Assembly: GCF_031928785.1 (NCBI RefSeq) | Contig: NZ_JARQAL010000003.1 | DNA: 64,000 nucleotides | Origin: Enterococcus_C asini_A | GTDB lineage: Bacteria; Bacillota; Bacilli; Lactobacillales; Enterococcaceae | Reading direction: 5' to 3' (one strand) | Shown here: in pieces, positions 44,078-53,088 of the stretch | Numbering within the stretch: position 1 is the stretch's first letter | Layout of the letters: each line of letters begins with the position of its first letter | The notes under the pieces: generated by a model | What the model was told of the DNA's origin: nothing | Database searches by the model: none | Seen by the model: the letters and a program-made list of their open reading frames with translations, nothing else | Program-made: the position numbers and the translations under genes

Positions 44078-45106
44078 ATGGATACGCAAAGTGCCCTTCA
44101 AGCCATTAAAGAAGAAACTTTAGCACCAATTTATCTTGTTTTTGGTACGGAAAATTATTTGATTGATAAGATTAAAGCAGCTTTTTTAAATCGTCTGCAA
44201 TTACAAAAAGATGATTTGGACTTGGTGTTTTTTGATATGGAAGAAGATTTAGTCAATGTGGCTGTGGCAGAAGCTGAGGCCTTGCCTTTGTTTTCAGTAG
44301 AAGATAAACGCTTGGTATTTGTAGAGAACTGTTTTTTTCTCACGGCAGAAAAGAAAACAAATCTTCCGGAACATGATTTTACGGATCTTTTGGCTTACTT
44401 AAATCATCCTAGTGAAACGGCTGTTATGGTCTTTTTTGCGCCATATGAAAAATTAGATGAACGCAAAAAAATTACCAAAGCGCTAAAAAAACAGGCCGTG
44501 CTGATTGAGGCGCAACCTTTAAGTGAAAAGGCGGCAGAAGATTATATTAAACGCTCGGTAGAAGCCAGTGGATTAGTGATGGACCGTCAGACATTGGCTT
44601 TGTTTATCCAATTGACAGATTTAGACATTACGAAAAGTATGAATGAACTAAATAAGTTGCAGCTTTATGCTGGAGCCAAAAAAGAAATTTCTCAAAGTGA
44701 ATTGTTAGCTTTGATACCAAAATCACTGGATCATAATTTATTTGATTTAACAGATCATCTTTTGCAAGGTCGCACAGAGCAAGCTTTGCGCTTGTATCAA
44801 GATCTTTTGCTACAAGGAGAAGAGACCATTAAACTAAATGCGGTCTTAATCAGTCAACTGCGTTTGTTTTTACAGACGCAAATCTTAATGAAATTGGGTT
44901 ATCAGCAATCAAATATTGCGAAAAGTTTAGGGGTTCATCCTTATCGTATTAAGTTAGCCATGCAACAAGTACGAAAATTTTCTCCAAAGCGACTGCAACA
45001 GCTGTACGATCGCTTGATTGAAAATGACTATCTGGTGAAAACGGGCAAGATGGATAAAGAACTTTTATTTGAATTAACGGTATTAGAAGCGGCAGATCAT
45101 TTTTGA
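44078..45106 (+). CDS. holA: DNA polymerase III subunit delta
   Basis: The clamp-loader subunit that opens the beta sliding clamp. AAA+-like N-terminal part (APIYLVFGTENYLIDKI), the central domain around ITKALKKQAVLIEAQPLSEK, and a C-terminal collar domain with LLLQGEETIKLNAVLISQLRL split over helices and SLGVHPYRIKLAMQQVRKF. 342 residues is typical. It follows comEC by 12 bases, a common arrangement in Lactobacillales, and is probably co-transcribed, giving the com operon an essential passenger. Confidence 0.93.
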   Translation: MDTQSALQAIKEETLAPIYLVFGTENYLIDKIKAAFLNRLQLQKDDLDLVFFDMEEDLVNVAVAEAEALPLFSVEDKRLVFVENCFFLTAEKKTNLPEHDFTDLLAYLNHPSETAVMVFFAPYEKLDERKKITKALKKQAVLIEAQPLSEKAAEDYIKRSVEASGLVMDRQTLALFIQLTDLDITKSMNELNKLQLYAGAKKEISQSELLALIPKSLDHNLFDLTDHLLQGRTEQALRLYQDLLLQGEETIKLNAVLISQLRLFLQTQILMKLGYQQSNIAKSLGVHPYRIKLAMQQVRKFSPKRLQQLYDRLIENDYLVKTGKMDKELLFELTVLEAADHF

Positions 45107-45138
45107 TCTGCTCTTTGTTTGAAGGAGGAACCACTTTT

Positions 45139-46893
45139 TTGGAAAACGCACGGGAAGTACTGCAAACTACTTTTGGTTATTCTGAATTTCGCCCAGGGCA
45201 AGAAGCTTTGATTCAGAAAGTATTAACTAAAGAAAACGTCTTAGGCATTATGCCCACTGGGGGAGGCAAGTCCATTTGTTATCAACTGCCGGCTTTGCTA
45301 TTGCCAGGTTTGACTTTGGTTGTCTCGCCATTAATTGCTTTAATGAAAGACCAAGTAGATGCTTTAATCGATAATGGCATTTCAGCCACTTTCCTCAATA
45401 GCTCCCTTAGTACTTCGGTGCAACAAGAACGTTTGAAAGCTTTAGCAAAAGGGGAGTATCGCTTGTTATACGTAGCTCCAGAACGATTGCAAGGCGGGGA
45501 ACTGGTTCGGTTGTTAGGAAAAATCGAAGTGTCGTTAATTGCAGTGGATGAAGCCCATTGTATCTCTCAATGGGGACATGATTTTCGGCCTAGTTATTTA
45601 GAATTGCCTCATTTTTTGGAGCACTTTTCAGCAGAAGTTCCCGTAATTGCACTAACTGCAACGGCAACGCCTCAAGTGGCGGCAGATATCCAGCAGCTGT
45701 TGAATATTCCCCAAGAAAATTTAGTACAAACTAGTTTTCAACGGGAGAATTTGGCTTTTTCAGTGGTCAAGGATCAGCCGGATACCTATCTTTTGGAATA
45801 TTTACGTACCAATCAAGGGTCTGCTGGGATTTTGTATTGTGCCACGAGAAAAGAAGTGGAAAAGCAATACAACCGTTTGGCTAAAGCTGGGATTAAAGTT
45901 GGACGATATCACGGTGGGTTAAGTGAAAGAGAACGGACCAATAATCAAGAGGACTTTATTTATGACCGCATTCAAGTGATGGTGGCGACCAATGCATTTG
46001 GCATGGGAATTGATAAAAGTAATGTTCGCTTTGTGATTCACCAACAAATGCCGGGAAATCTGGAATCGTATTATCAAGAAGCCGGTCGCGCGGGACGAGA
46101 TGGAGGGTCTAGTGAGGCAATTTTATTGTACAGTCCTCAAGACATTCAAATTCAACAATTTTTTATCCAACAATCTGAGGGGGATTTGGCTTATAAGCAA
46201 CAGGAATATTTGAAATTGCGGGAGATGAATCAATATGCCCACACTCAAATGTGTTTGCAACGTTATATTTTACGGTACTTTGGAGAATCTGGCAGTGATT
46301 GTGGTCGCTGTAGCAATTGTTTAGACGAACGAGAGACAGTGAATATTACCAAGGAAACACAAATGATTTTGTCTTGTGTAAAACGCATGGGAGAACGTTT
46401 TGGTAAGGGATTGGTGGTGCAAGTTCTCAGTGGCTCCACCGGTCAAAAAGTCACCCAGTGGCATTTTGAAGAGTTATCCACTTATGGATTGATGAAAGAG
46501 TGGCGACAAAAAGATTTAACTGCATTAGTTGATTATTTAACTGCTAGTGGTTATTTAGATGCCGGGGATGGCCAATTTCCGGCTTTGCATGTAACGGCTC
46601 AAGGGGTGGCAGTTTTAAAAAGAGAGTCAGAAGTATATCGTAAACAACCGAAAGTTCGCCAGTTAGAAGCTGATGATGGGTTGTTTGAAGTATTACGCCA
46701 AAAACGAAATCAATTGGCCCAAGCACAGAACTTGCCACCTTATGTGGTTTTTTCCGATCAAACATTACGAGAGCTAGCCCAAAAGCTACCTCAAACTCGT
46801 TTGGAGATGCTGCAAATTAAAGGTGTTGGTGTTAATAAGCTGGATAAATATGGGGCAGATTTTTTAGAAATCTTAGGTAACTATCAAAAATAA
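45139..46893 (+). CDS. recQ: ATP-dependent DNA helicase RecQ
   Basis: A superfamily 2 3'-5' helicase for recombinational repair. Motif 0 FRPGQEALIQ, Walker A MPTGGGKSICYQLPAL, DEAH in VDEAHCISQWGHDFRPSY, motif VI YYQEAGRAGRDG, the RQC zinc site with CGRCSNC, winged helix, and a C-terminal HRDC domain (about 505-584). The frame opens upstream, but the TTG at 45139 with AAGGAGG 10 bases before it and the sequence MENAREVLQTTFGYSEFR gives 584 residues. It follows holA closely. Confidence 0.94.
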   Translation: MENAREVLQTTFGYSEFRPGQEALIQKVLTKENVLGIMPTGGGKSICYQLPALLLPGLTLVVSPLIALMKDQVDALIDNGISATFLNSSLSTSVQQERLKALAKGEYRLLYVAPERLQGGELVRLLGKIEVSLIAVDEAHCISQWGHDFRPSYLELPHFLEHFSAEVPVIALTATATPQVAADIQQLLNIPQENLVQTSFQRENLAFSVVKDQPDTYLLEYLRTNQGSAGILYCATRKEVEKQYNRLAKAGIKVGRYHGGLSERERTNNQEDFIYDRIQVMVATNAFGMGIDKSNVRFVIHQQMPGNLESYYQEAGRAGRDGGSSEAILLYSPQDIQIQQFFIQQSEGDLAYKQQEYLKLREMNQYAHTQMCLQRYILRYFGESGSDCGRCSNCLDERETVNITKETQMILSCVKRMGERFGKGLVVQVLSGSTGQKVTQWHFEELSTYGLMKEWRQKDLTALVDYLTASGYLDAGDGQFPALHVTAQGVAVLKRESEVYRKQPKVRQLEADDGLFEVLRQKRNQLAQAQNLPPYVVFSDQTLRELAQKLPQTRLEMLQIKGVGVNKLDKYGADFLEILGNYQK

Positions 46894-46899
46894 GGCACA

Positions 46900-46932
46900 A
46901 AAAAACGACCTCCAAATGGAAGTCGTTTTTTG
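46900..46932. terminator. Bidirectional terminator between recQ and rpsT
   Basis: AAAAAACGAC...TCC pairs with GGA...GTCGTTTTTT with one mismatch; serves both convergent genes. Confidence 0.88.
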
Positions 46933-46934
46933 TA

Positions 46935-47189
46935 TTATTTAGCAAGTTTGCTAGTTAGACGAGATTTGTCACGGTTAGCCTTGTTTTTGTGGATCAAGCC
47001 TTTCGTTTCAGCTTTATCAACAGCAACAATTGCTTCTTTGTACAACGCATCCACGTTTTCAGCTCCTGCAGCTACAGCTTCTTCAAATTTCTTGACTGCT
47101 GTACGCATAGCGCTTAATTGAGATGTGTTTTTAGCATTTGCAGCGTCGCTCGTTTTTACACGTTTGATTGCAGATTCAATGTTTGGCAT
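46935..47189 (-). CDS. rpsT: 30S ribosomal protein S20
   Basis: A small basic helical protein binding 16S rRNA. The product MPNIESAIKRVKTSDAAN… is 84 residues; Lys/Arg-rich helices and the ending NRDKSRLTSKLAK are diagnostic. The frame extends upstream to 47246, but the ATG at 47189 has GGAGGTG eight bases before it. Monocistronic, as usual. Confidence 0.96.
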   Translation of the reverse strand: MPNIESAIKRVKTSDAANAKNTSQLSAMRTAVKKFEEAVAAGAENVDALYKEAIVAVDKAETKGLIHKNKANRDKSRLTSKLAK

Positions 47190-47482
47190 CTGGGTTTCAC
47201 CTCCGGATAAAAAGTCTTGCATGAATAAATTCATACAAATCAACACTAGTCATTATACCTAAAGCTTGTCACCAATGCAATAAAAGTTGTAAAGAATTTT
47301 TCCTTAACAGCTGAATTTGCTGAAATGAAAAGAAGAGAAAGAAAAATTTGCAAATTTTTTTAAGACGAATGAGTTAGATCTCATGAAAATAGTATGAATC
47401 AACTATTGCGCCTTTTAAAAAAACAAGATAGAATAATCTAGGTTTGTACGATTATCATATCAAGAAATAAGTGACAAAGCGA

Positions 47483-47502
47483 GGATACCGTGTTACGGTA
47501 CC
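47483..47502 (+). repeat. Hairpin in the pit leader
   Basis: TACCGT-GTT-ACGGTA with an outer GG/CC pair, 33 bases before the start codon of the phosphate transporter. It may influence its expression. The rest of the 345-base gap from rpsT (47190-47534) shows only the rpsT ribosome binding site and A/T-rich sequence. Confidence 0.45.
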
Positions 47503-47534
47503 TATGATGTAAAAATAACTTTGGTGGTGTGCAT

Positions 47535-48554
47535 ATGAGTATTGCATTAGTCGTGACGGTAGTTTTAGTCATGGGGGTTATTTTTGTAAACGGCTGGACA
47601 GATGCGCCAAACGCAATTGCGACAGCGGTTTCGACCCGGGTTTTAAAACCGAATATAGCCATTGGCATTGCCGTGGTCATGAATTTTTTAGGTGCATTGG
47701 TCATGACTTACTTCAACTCCCAAGTGGCGGAAACAATTAGTAATATTGTTAGTTTTGATGGTGGCGGCAATATCCAAGCTTCTCAAGTGGCCTTAGCTGC
47801 TTCTTTATTCTCCATCGTGGTCTGGTCAGTTGCGGCTTGGTATTTTGGCATTCCTACCAGTGAGTCCCATGCGCTAATTGCCGGATTGACTGGCTCAGCC
47901 ATGGCATTAGGTGGCCTTGGTGCGGTGAACGGTGGCGAATGGATCAAAGTCTTAATTGGTTTAGTTGTCTCCACGGTTTTTGGTTTTGGTGGTGGGTATT
48001 TATTAACCAAATTAATCGTCTTGATTTTTGCCAATGTTCAGCGGCGCAAAGCCAATAAGTTTTTCACCATTGGTCAAGCCACAGCTGCAGCAGCCAATGC
48101 TTTTCTACACGGTGCTCAAGATGGCCAAAAATTTATGGGAGTCTTTATGTTAGGTCTCTTTTACAACGGCTTAGCGGAAAAGAGCGGCAATGGTTTTGTG
48201 ATTCCCATTTGGGTGATGGCGCTATGTTCATTGACCATGGGTTTTGGGACTTCTGTAGGTGGCATGAAAATCATCAAATCAGTGGGGATGGACATGGTGA
48301 AGTTGGAACGTTATCAAGGTTTTTCCGCAGATTTAAGTGCGGCCCTTTGTCTGTTTGCGGCTTCTGTTTTTGGGATTCCGGTCTCTACTACCCATACTAA
48401 AACCACAGCTATTATGGGAGTAGGCGCTTCTCGACGTTTGTCTAGCGTCGACTGGCGTATTGTGAAAGAAATGATTTTTGCTTGGGTGATGACCTTCCCA
48501 GGCTGTGGGGCTATCGCTTTTGTAATGGCAAAACTATTTATCGCAATCTTTTAA
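47535..48554 (+). CDS. pit: Low-affinity inorganic phosphate transporter (PiT family)
   Basis: A 339-residue membrane protein of the PiT family, a metal-phosphate/H+ symporter. The two inverted signature repeats are clear: FVNGWTDAPNAIATAVSTR near the N terminus and FGIPVSTTHTKTTAIMGVGA in the second half. About ten membrane helices. The frame can start at GTG 47529, but ATG 47535 is preferred; GGTGGTG lies upstream. It is followed after 12 bases by its usual DUF47 partner. Confidence 0.93.
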   Translation: MSIALVVTVVLVMGVIFVNGWTDAPNAIATAVSTRVLKPNIAIGIAVVMNFLGALVMTYFNSQVAETISNIVSFDGGGNIQASQVALAASLFSIVVWSVAAWYFGIPTSESHALIAGLTGSAMALGGLGAVNGGEWIKVLIGLVVSTVFGFGGGYLLTKLIVLIFANVQRRKANKFFTIGQATAAAANAFLHGAQDGQKFMGVFMLGLFYNGLAEKSGNGFVIPIWVMALCSLTMGFGTSVGGMKIIKSVGMDMVKLERYQGFSADLSAALCLFAASVFGIPVSTTHTKTTAIMGVGASRRLSSVDWRIVKEMIFAWVMTFPGCGAIAFVMAKLFIAIF

Positions 48555-48566
48555 GGAGTGAAAGAC

Positions 48567-49190
48567 ATGGCACGGAAGAAACAATATGATTTTTTTAAAG
48601 CAATCGCACAATTAGCGGATAATACTCATCAAGCTGCCGAAGTTTTTGCTGGATTGGTGCAGAATTTTAATCCAGAGACGTTTATTGAGGATTCAGAAAA
48701 AATCCATAGCTTAGAAAAAGATTCAGACCAAGTAATCAGTGAATTAACCAATGAACTATACGACGCTTTTATTACCCCGATTGATCGAGAAGATATTTTA
48801 ATCATCTCGGAACGAATTGATGATATTTTAGATGGCATCAACGGCTTGACTTATCTCTTTGAAAACTTAGTTGTGACCCAGATGCGTCCGGAAACGGAAC
48901 AATTTGCAGAAATGATTACCATTGCCGCTAAAGGGGTGCATACAGCCACAGAAGAACTGCCGAAGTTCAAAGTATCCAAAACCTTGAAATCCATGATTGA
49001 TGAAGTAAACAGAACGGAATCAGAAGCGGATCGTCTGTATTCCAAGTTGAAAAAGCGTCTCTTTACAGAAGAAAAAGATTTGCTGGCGATTATTAAATGG
49101 AAAGAAATTTACGATAAATTTGAAGAAACCATTAATGCTAGTGAAGATGCCGTAGATATTATCGATGGCATGATTATCAAAAACTCATAA
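48567..49190 (+). CDS. DUF47/PhoU-like phosphate transport accessory protein
   Basis: A 207-residue helical protein of the DUF47 (TIGR00153) family, related to PhoU, found next to Pit transporters and thought to regulate them. Features include the start ARKKQYDFFKAIAQLADNT, SEKIHSLEKDSDQVISEL and the repeated acidic DREDILIISERIDDILDGI that could bind metal. ATG 48567 has AAGGAG eight bases upstream. Cytoplasmic or membrane associated. Confidence 0.92.
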   Translation: MARKKQYDFFKAIAQLADNTHQAAEVFAGLVQNFNPETFIEDSEKIHSLEKDSDQVISELTNELYDAFITPIDREDILIISERIDDILDGINGLTYLFENLVVTQMRPETEQFAEMITIAAKGVHTATEELPKFKVSKTLKSMIDEVNRTESEADRLYSKLKKRLFTEEKDLLAIIKWKEIYDKFEETINASEDAVDIIDGMIIKNS

Positions 49191-49194
49191 TTAT

Positions 49195-49237
49195 AAAAAA
49201 ATGCTGACAACCAAATTTTTGGTCGCCAGCATTTTTT
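49195..49237. terminator. Terminator between the DUF47 gene and the P-type ATPase
   Basis: About 17-bp arms (49195-49212 and 49221-49237) with two mismatches, A and T runs on both sides; the genes converge. Confidence 0.88.
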
Positions 49238-49254
49238 GTAAGTAATGGCAAAAA

Positions 49255-51183
49255 CTAGACTGTTTCGGTTTGTTTTTGTTGTAGAGGACAGTCGCTACAG
49301 TCTAGATTGGTTTGGCTTATCGGATTCATCTTCAACATGCGTAAACCGTTTAGAATGACAAGAATCGTGCTGCCTTCATGGCCAATCACACCTAAGGGCA
49401 AGGACAGCACTTGGATGAAGTTTGACAGTAGCAACAGGCAAATGACCCCAATGGAGAAAGCGATGTTTTGTTTAATGATTCGTTCCATTTTTTTTGATTG
49501 TTGGTGGACCATTTGCAACTTGTTTAAATCATTTTTCATCAGCACCAAATCGGCAACTTCTACGGCTAAATCGGTACCGTCGCCCATTGCCACCCCGATT
49601 GTCGCATTGGCTAGAGCGGGAGCATCATTGATCCCATCGCCAACCATAGCGTTCACGCCATATTGTTCATGAAATTGGGCTACGATTTGCGCTTTATCTT
49701 GGGGTAAGAGACCGGCCCGATAATCATCTAGTCCTAAGTTATGGGCGATGACTTTAGCGGTTTTTTCATTGTCACCCGTGAGCATACAAGTGTAAATTCC
49801 TTGGTCTTTAAAATATTTCACCACTTGAAAGGCTTCTGGTTTTGCCACATCTTGTAAAGCGAGATAGCCTGCTAACTGACCATCTTTCGTTAAATAAATA
49901 ATCGTATTGCCTCGTTTGTGGAGACGACTAAGGTTAGCAGTTTCGGATTCTGGAAAAACAAAAGCTTCTTTTGTAAAGCTAGGTTTGCCAATGCGCCAAA
50001 TCTGTCCTTGATAACTACACTGCAAACCAAAGCCAGTAACATCTTCTACTGCTAGATTTTTTTCTTGTTCTGTTAAGCTGACTTCCGGGAAGTGATCCAC
50101 CACAGCTTTTGCTAAGGGGTGAGTGGACAATGATTCCATCGCTACCAGTAATTCTTTTGCGATTGGCTCGGGGTCTAAAAAGACAGCTTCCGTAACAATC
50201 GGTTCTCCTTTAGTCAATGTACCGGTTTTATCGAAGGAAACTGCTTGTAAATGGGCAAGGTGTTCTAATGCCACACCGCCTTTTAATAAAATGCCATTTC
50301 TAGCGCTACTGGAAATGGCGGCAAGTGTTGCGGGAGTAGCTGAGGCCACTAAGGCACAAGGGGAGGCTACCACTAACATCACCATGCCACGGTAAAAACT
50401 CTCTTCCCAACTCCACTGGAAGAAAAAGTGAGAAAGCAAAATCAATAATGGAACTGCTACTAAGACAACTTTTACATAAGTATTTTCAATGCGAGCTAAG
50501 AAACTGGCAGTTTTGGTGGGTGTATTTTCCGCTTCTTCTACTAGCCGTAAAATTTTTGCCATCACCGTATCTTGAGAATCTCGCATAACTTTGACTACAA
50601 GAGGATTCCCTAGATTTAAGGTGCCGCCAAATACTTCATCTCCTTTGGTCTTGTCCACAGGCATTGATTCGCCATTAATGACGGCTTCGTTGATTAAAGA
50701 AGCTCCTTCTATGATGATGCTATCAATGGGAATGGTATCGCCTTTAGGTACCAAAAGCACATCTTCTATGGCTAATTCGGCCACAGCGACGGTTTCTAGT
50801 TGACCATTTTTTTGATAACGTTGGGCTAATGTAGGCTGCAAGTTCATTAAAGCAGTGATTTCTTTCCGACTTTTGTTGGTGGTGTATTCTTCGAGAAAAC
50901 CACTGAGACAAAAGATAAAGGTTAACATCGCTCCTTCAAACCAGTTGCCGGTCAGACATGCCCCAATGGCAGCAAGGGCCATCAATAGATCCACATTCAC
51001 CGTCTTGTCTTGAATCAGTTCTGTGACCCCTTCAGAGGTTTGCTTATAACCACCGCTGATAATGGCGATGATAAAAAGTAGTGGTGCCCAATGAATGCCA
51101 GCTCGATTCGCCAACCAACCTGCTACCATAAAAATGAGACAGAGTAGGGTAGCTACAAATGCACGTTTTTCATTTTTTCCCAT
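49255..51183 (-). CDS. Heavy-metal translocating P-type ATPase, P1B-4-like
   Basis: An ATP-driven metal exporter in the membrane, 642 residues. No N-terminal metal-binding domain. The actuator loop INGESMPVDK, the membrane motif VASPCALVAS (SPC, not CPC), the phosphorylated Asp in SFDKTGTLTKGEP, and MVGDGINDAPALA are present; HEGST occurs in the last membrane helix. SPC plus HEG(G/S)T defines the P1B-4 group (Co2+, Fe2+, Zn2+ efflux, for example PfeT/FrvA). The tail has an extra Cys pair, DCSDCPL. The ATG at 51183 with AAGGTG upstream is preferred over 51210. Metal specificity is inferred only. Confidence 0.9.
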   Translation of the reverse strand: MGKNEKRAFVATLLCLIFMVAGWLANRAGIHWAPLLFIIAIISGGYKQTSEGVTELIQDKTVNVDLLMALAAIGACLTGNWFEGAMLTFIFCLSGFLEEYTTNKSRKEITALMNLQPTLAQRYQKNGQLETVAVAELAIEDVLLVPKGDTIPIDSIIIEGASLINEAVINGESMPVDKTKGDEVFGGTLNLGNPLVVKVMRDSQDTVMAKILRLVEEAENTPTKTASFLARIENTYVKVVLVAVPLLILLSHFFFQWSWEESFYRGMVMLVVASPCALVASATPATLAAISSSARNGILLKGGVALEHLAHLQAVSFDKTGTLTKGEPIVTEAVFLDPEPIAKELLVAMESLSTHPLAKAVVDHFPEVSLTEQEKNLAVEDVTGFGLQCSYQGQIWRIGKPSFTKEAFVFPESETANLSRLHKRGNTIIYLTKDGQLAGYLALQDVAKPEAFQVVKYFKDQGIYTCMLTGDNEKTAKVIAHNLGLDDYRAGLLPQDKAQIVAQFHEQYGVNAMVGDGINDAPALANATIGVAMGDGTDLAVEVADLVLMKNDLNKLQMVHQQSKKMERIIKQNIAFSIGVICLLLLSNFIQVLSLPLGVIGHEGSTILVILNGLRMLKMNPISQTNLDCSDCPLQQKQTETV

Positions 51184-51291
51184 GAAATCACCTTCCTTCA
51201 TTTTGAGCATACCACAGGCAAAATCGAATTGATAAAGAAATCGCCTAGTTGATAACGATAGTGTTTCTCAACACAAACTCGCCAAAAAGGC

Positions 51292-51324
51292 AAAAAAACC
51301 TTCCATCCTTTAAAAGATAGAAGG
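51292..51324 (-). terminator. Terminator after uppP
   Basis: On the minus strand CCTTCTATC pairs with GATGGAAGG (one mismatch) and is followed by seven T. Confidence 0.85.
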
Positions 51325-51342
51325 CTAGTTGTTTCATGTAAC

Positions 51343-52176
51343 TTACATAGCGATAAACCAATAACCAATCAAAATAACCCCTAAAATGATCCGATACCAA
51401 CCGAAAGCAGTAAAGTCGTTTTTCTTGATATAACTTAATAAGAACTTAATTGCAATAATGGAAACTACAAAGGAAACGATGGTACCTACTAGTAAAACAA
51501 TACTCGTTTCAAAATCAAAGCTATTGCCTTGTTTGATAAATTTCAAAACTTTATAGCCACTGGCGCCAAGCATTGTAGGAATTCCCATAAAAAAGGAGAA
51601 TTCAGTAGCCACAAAGCGAGATGCTCCGATTAAAATTCCTCCAAGGATGGTAGCGCCAGATCGAGAAGTCCCAGGCACTAATGAGAGCACTTGAAAGAAG
51701 CCCATAATCAAAGCCGCTTTATAGGTGAATCCTTGTAAACTAGTGTAAATAGGTTTTACGCCACGGTTGCGTTTTTCCACCCAAATAAAAGCAACCCCAT
51801 AGATGATTAAAACAATTGCCACTGGTAAAAACTTGTGCAGGTGAGCATCCAGCCAATCGTCTAATAAAATACCTAAAATACCAGATGGAACAATGGCCAC
51901 GATTACTTTAAACCACAATGACCAAGTGTCTTTTTTCTCCGTTTGCGATTTTGAAGGAGCAAATGGATTTAATTTATGGAAATACAAGACAATGACAGCA
52001 AGGATTGCTCCTAATTGAATGACCACATTAAACATGGACATGAACTCTGGCGACATTTGCAATTTAATGAATTCATCCACTAAAATCAAATGGCCGGTAC
52101 TAGAAATCGGCAGCCATTCCGTAATCCCTTCAATAATACCTAGAATAATCGCTTTAATAATATTTGCAAAAAACAT
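51343..52176 (-). CDS. uppP: Undecaprenyl-diphosphate phosphatase (UppP/BacA)
   Basis: A membrane enzyme that dephosphorylates undecaprenyl pyrophosphate to recycle the lipid carrier for peptidoglycan; overexpression gives bacitracin resistance in other bacteria. Catalytic motifs: EGITEWLPISSTGHLIL and PGTSRSGATI. About eight membrane helices. The ATG at 52176 (MFFANIIKA) with AAAGGAA upstream is preferred over 52197, giving 277 residues. Confidence 0.95.
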   Translation of the reverse strand: MFFANIIKAIILGIIEGITEWLPISSTGHLILVDEFIKLQMSPEFMSMFNVVIQLGAILAVIVLYFHKLNPFAPSKSQTEKKDTWSLWFKVIVAIVPSGILGILLDDWLDAHLHKFLPVAIVLIIYGVAFIWVEKRNRGVKPIYTSLQGFTYKAALIMGFFQVLSLVPGTSRSGATILGGILIGASRFVATEFSFFMGIPTMLGASGYKVLKFIKQGNSFDFETSIVLLVGTIVSFVVSIIAIKFLLSYIKKNDFTAFGWYRIILGVILIGYWFIAM

Positions 52177-52227
52177 CTTTTCATTCCTTTCTTCCAAAAA
52201 TAAAGGCTATTAAAAGCCCCGAAAACC

Positions 52228-52257
52228 AGTATAGCCTTTTTTTCTAGTCAGTATCAA
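52228..52257 (-). promoter_or_regulatory. Promoter of uppP
   Basis: On the minus strand TTGATA (52252-52257), 18 bases, TATACT (52228-52233). Confidence 0.6.
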
Positions 52258-52324
52258 ATGTTTTTATGAAACAAAGGGTGGGAAAAATCATTCCTTAAAA
52301 GAAAGTAAAGAAAGAGAAATGAAA

Positions 52325-52360
52325 AAAGCCAATTCGGGAAAAATTCCCAGAATTGGCTTT
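52325..52360 (-). terminator. Terminator after the histidine phosphatase gene
   Basis: AAAGCCAATTC (52325-52335) pairs with GAATTGGCTTT (52350-52360), plus inner GGGAA/TTCCC; A-rich on the left, which gives T on the minus strand. Confidence 0.8.
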
Positions 52361-52363
52361 AAG

Positions 52364-53062
52364 TTAAGCTAAGAAATCGGCGGAGATTTTACGACCGGCT
52401 TCAATAAAAGCCGTACTTCCGATTTCTTCAATGGTAAACTCGCCTTTCTCATAACGCAAACGGGTAACACTGCCGTTTTGTAAATCCACCCGGACTGGTT
52501 GGCTAGGGTCGATGAGATTTAAAAGGAAAGCAATGGTAAAACCGTGAGAAACGATAATTCCCTTGCCACCACCATTTTTTTCAATACGGTACGCAATATC
52601 TTCCATGCCACCTAAGACTCGGCCACGAATTTGTTCGTAAGGTTCCGCCCAGTGTGCAGTGTCCGCATTTAATACAGCTTTGGCAATGTCTTCAAAGGTG
52701 ATTTCTGTATCCCACATCTCTTCACTCGTTTTGAAATCGAGGACTCGAGGTAAGACACCCCACATTTCCGAATCATAGCCACCTTCTAAAGATCCCCAAC
52801 ACCATTCGCGAATTCGGCTGTCCACGGAATAGGGCGGTTTGCTTTTGTTTTCTCCGAGAATGAGGCGCATGGTTTCAATGGCGCGCCCGGAATCACTAGA
52901 GACGGCTTCTACAAATGTCGTATCGCTAAGGCCTAGACCTAAATAATGAATGTCTTGAGCGCCTTTACTGGTTAGGGGAGTATCACACCATCCTTGGGCT
53001 CGCTGTAAGGCGTTAAACATCGTTCTACCATGACGGATTACATAAAGTTCGGTTGCAGTCAT
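52364..53062 (-). CDS. Histidine phosphatase family protein
   Basis: A 232-residue phosphoglycerate-mutase-like phosphatase. Phospho-His in LYVIRHGRTMFNALQRAQGW, the second Arg in SSDSGRAIETM, and the second His in IIVSHGFTIAFLL. It lacks the GpmA-specific ERHYG segment; the central EWCWGSLEGGYD fits broad-specificity phosphatases. Substrate unknown. Just downstream of, and probably co-transcribed with, the MBL hydrolase (26-base gap). Confidence 0.9.
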   Translation of the reverse strand: MTATELYVIRHGRTMFNALQRAQGWCDTPLTSKGAQDIHYLGLGLSDTTFVEAVSSDSGRAIETMRLILGENKSKPPYSVDSRIREWCWGSLEGGYDSEMWGVLPRVLDFKTSEEMWDTEITFEDIAKAVLNADTAHWAEPYEQIRGRVLGGMEDIAYRIEKNGGGKGIIVSHGFTIAFLLNLIDPSQPVRVDLQNGSVTRLRYEKGEFTIEEIGSTAFIEAGRKISADFLA

Positions 53063-53088
53063 ATTATTACTCCTTTCGATTTTGAAAG

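Noticed and set aside
51251..51266. GATAACGATAGTGTTT as a Fur or PerR box before the P-type ATPase
   Set aside because: Only the left half resembles a Fur box; the right half does not form the inverted repeat.
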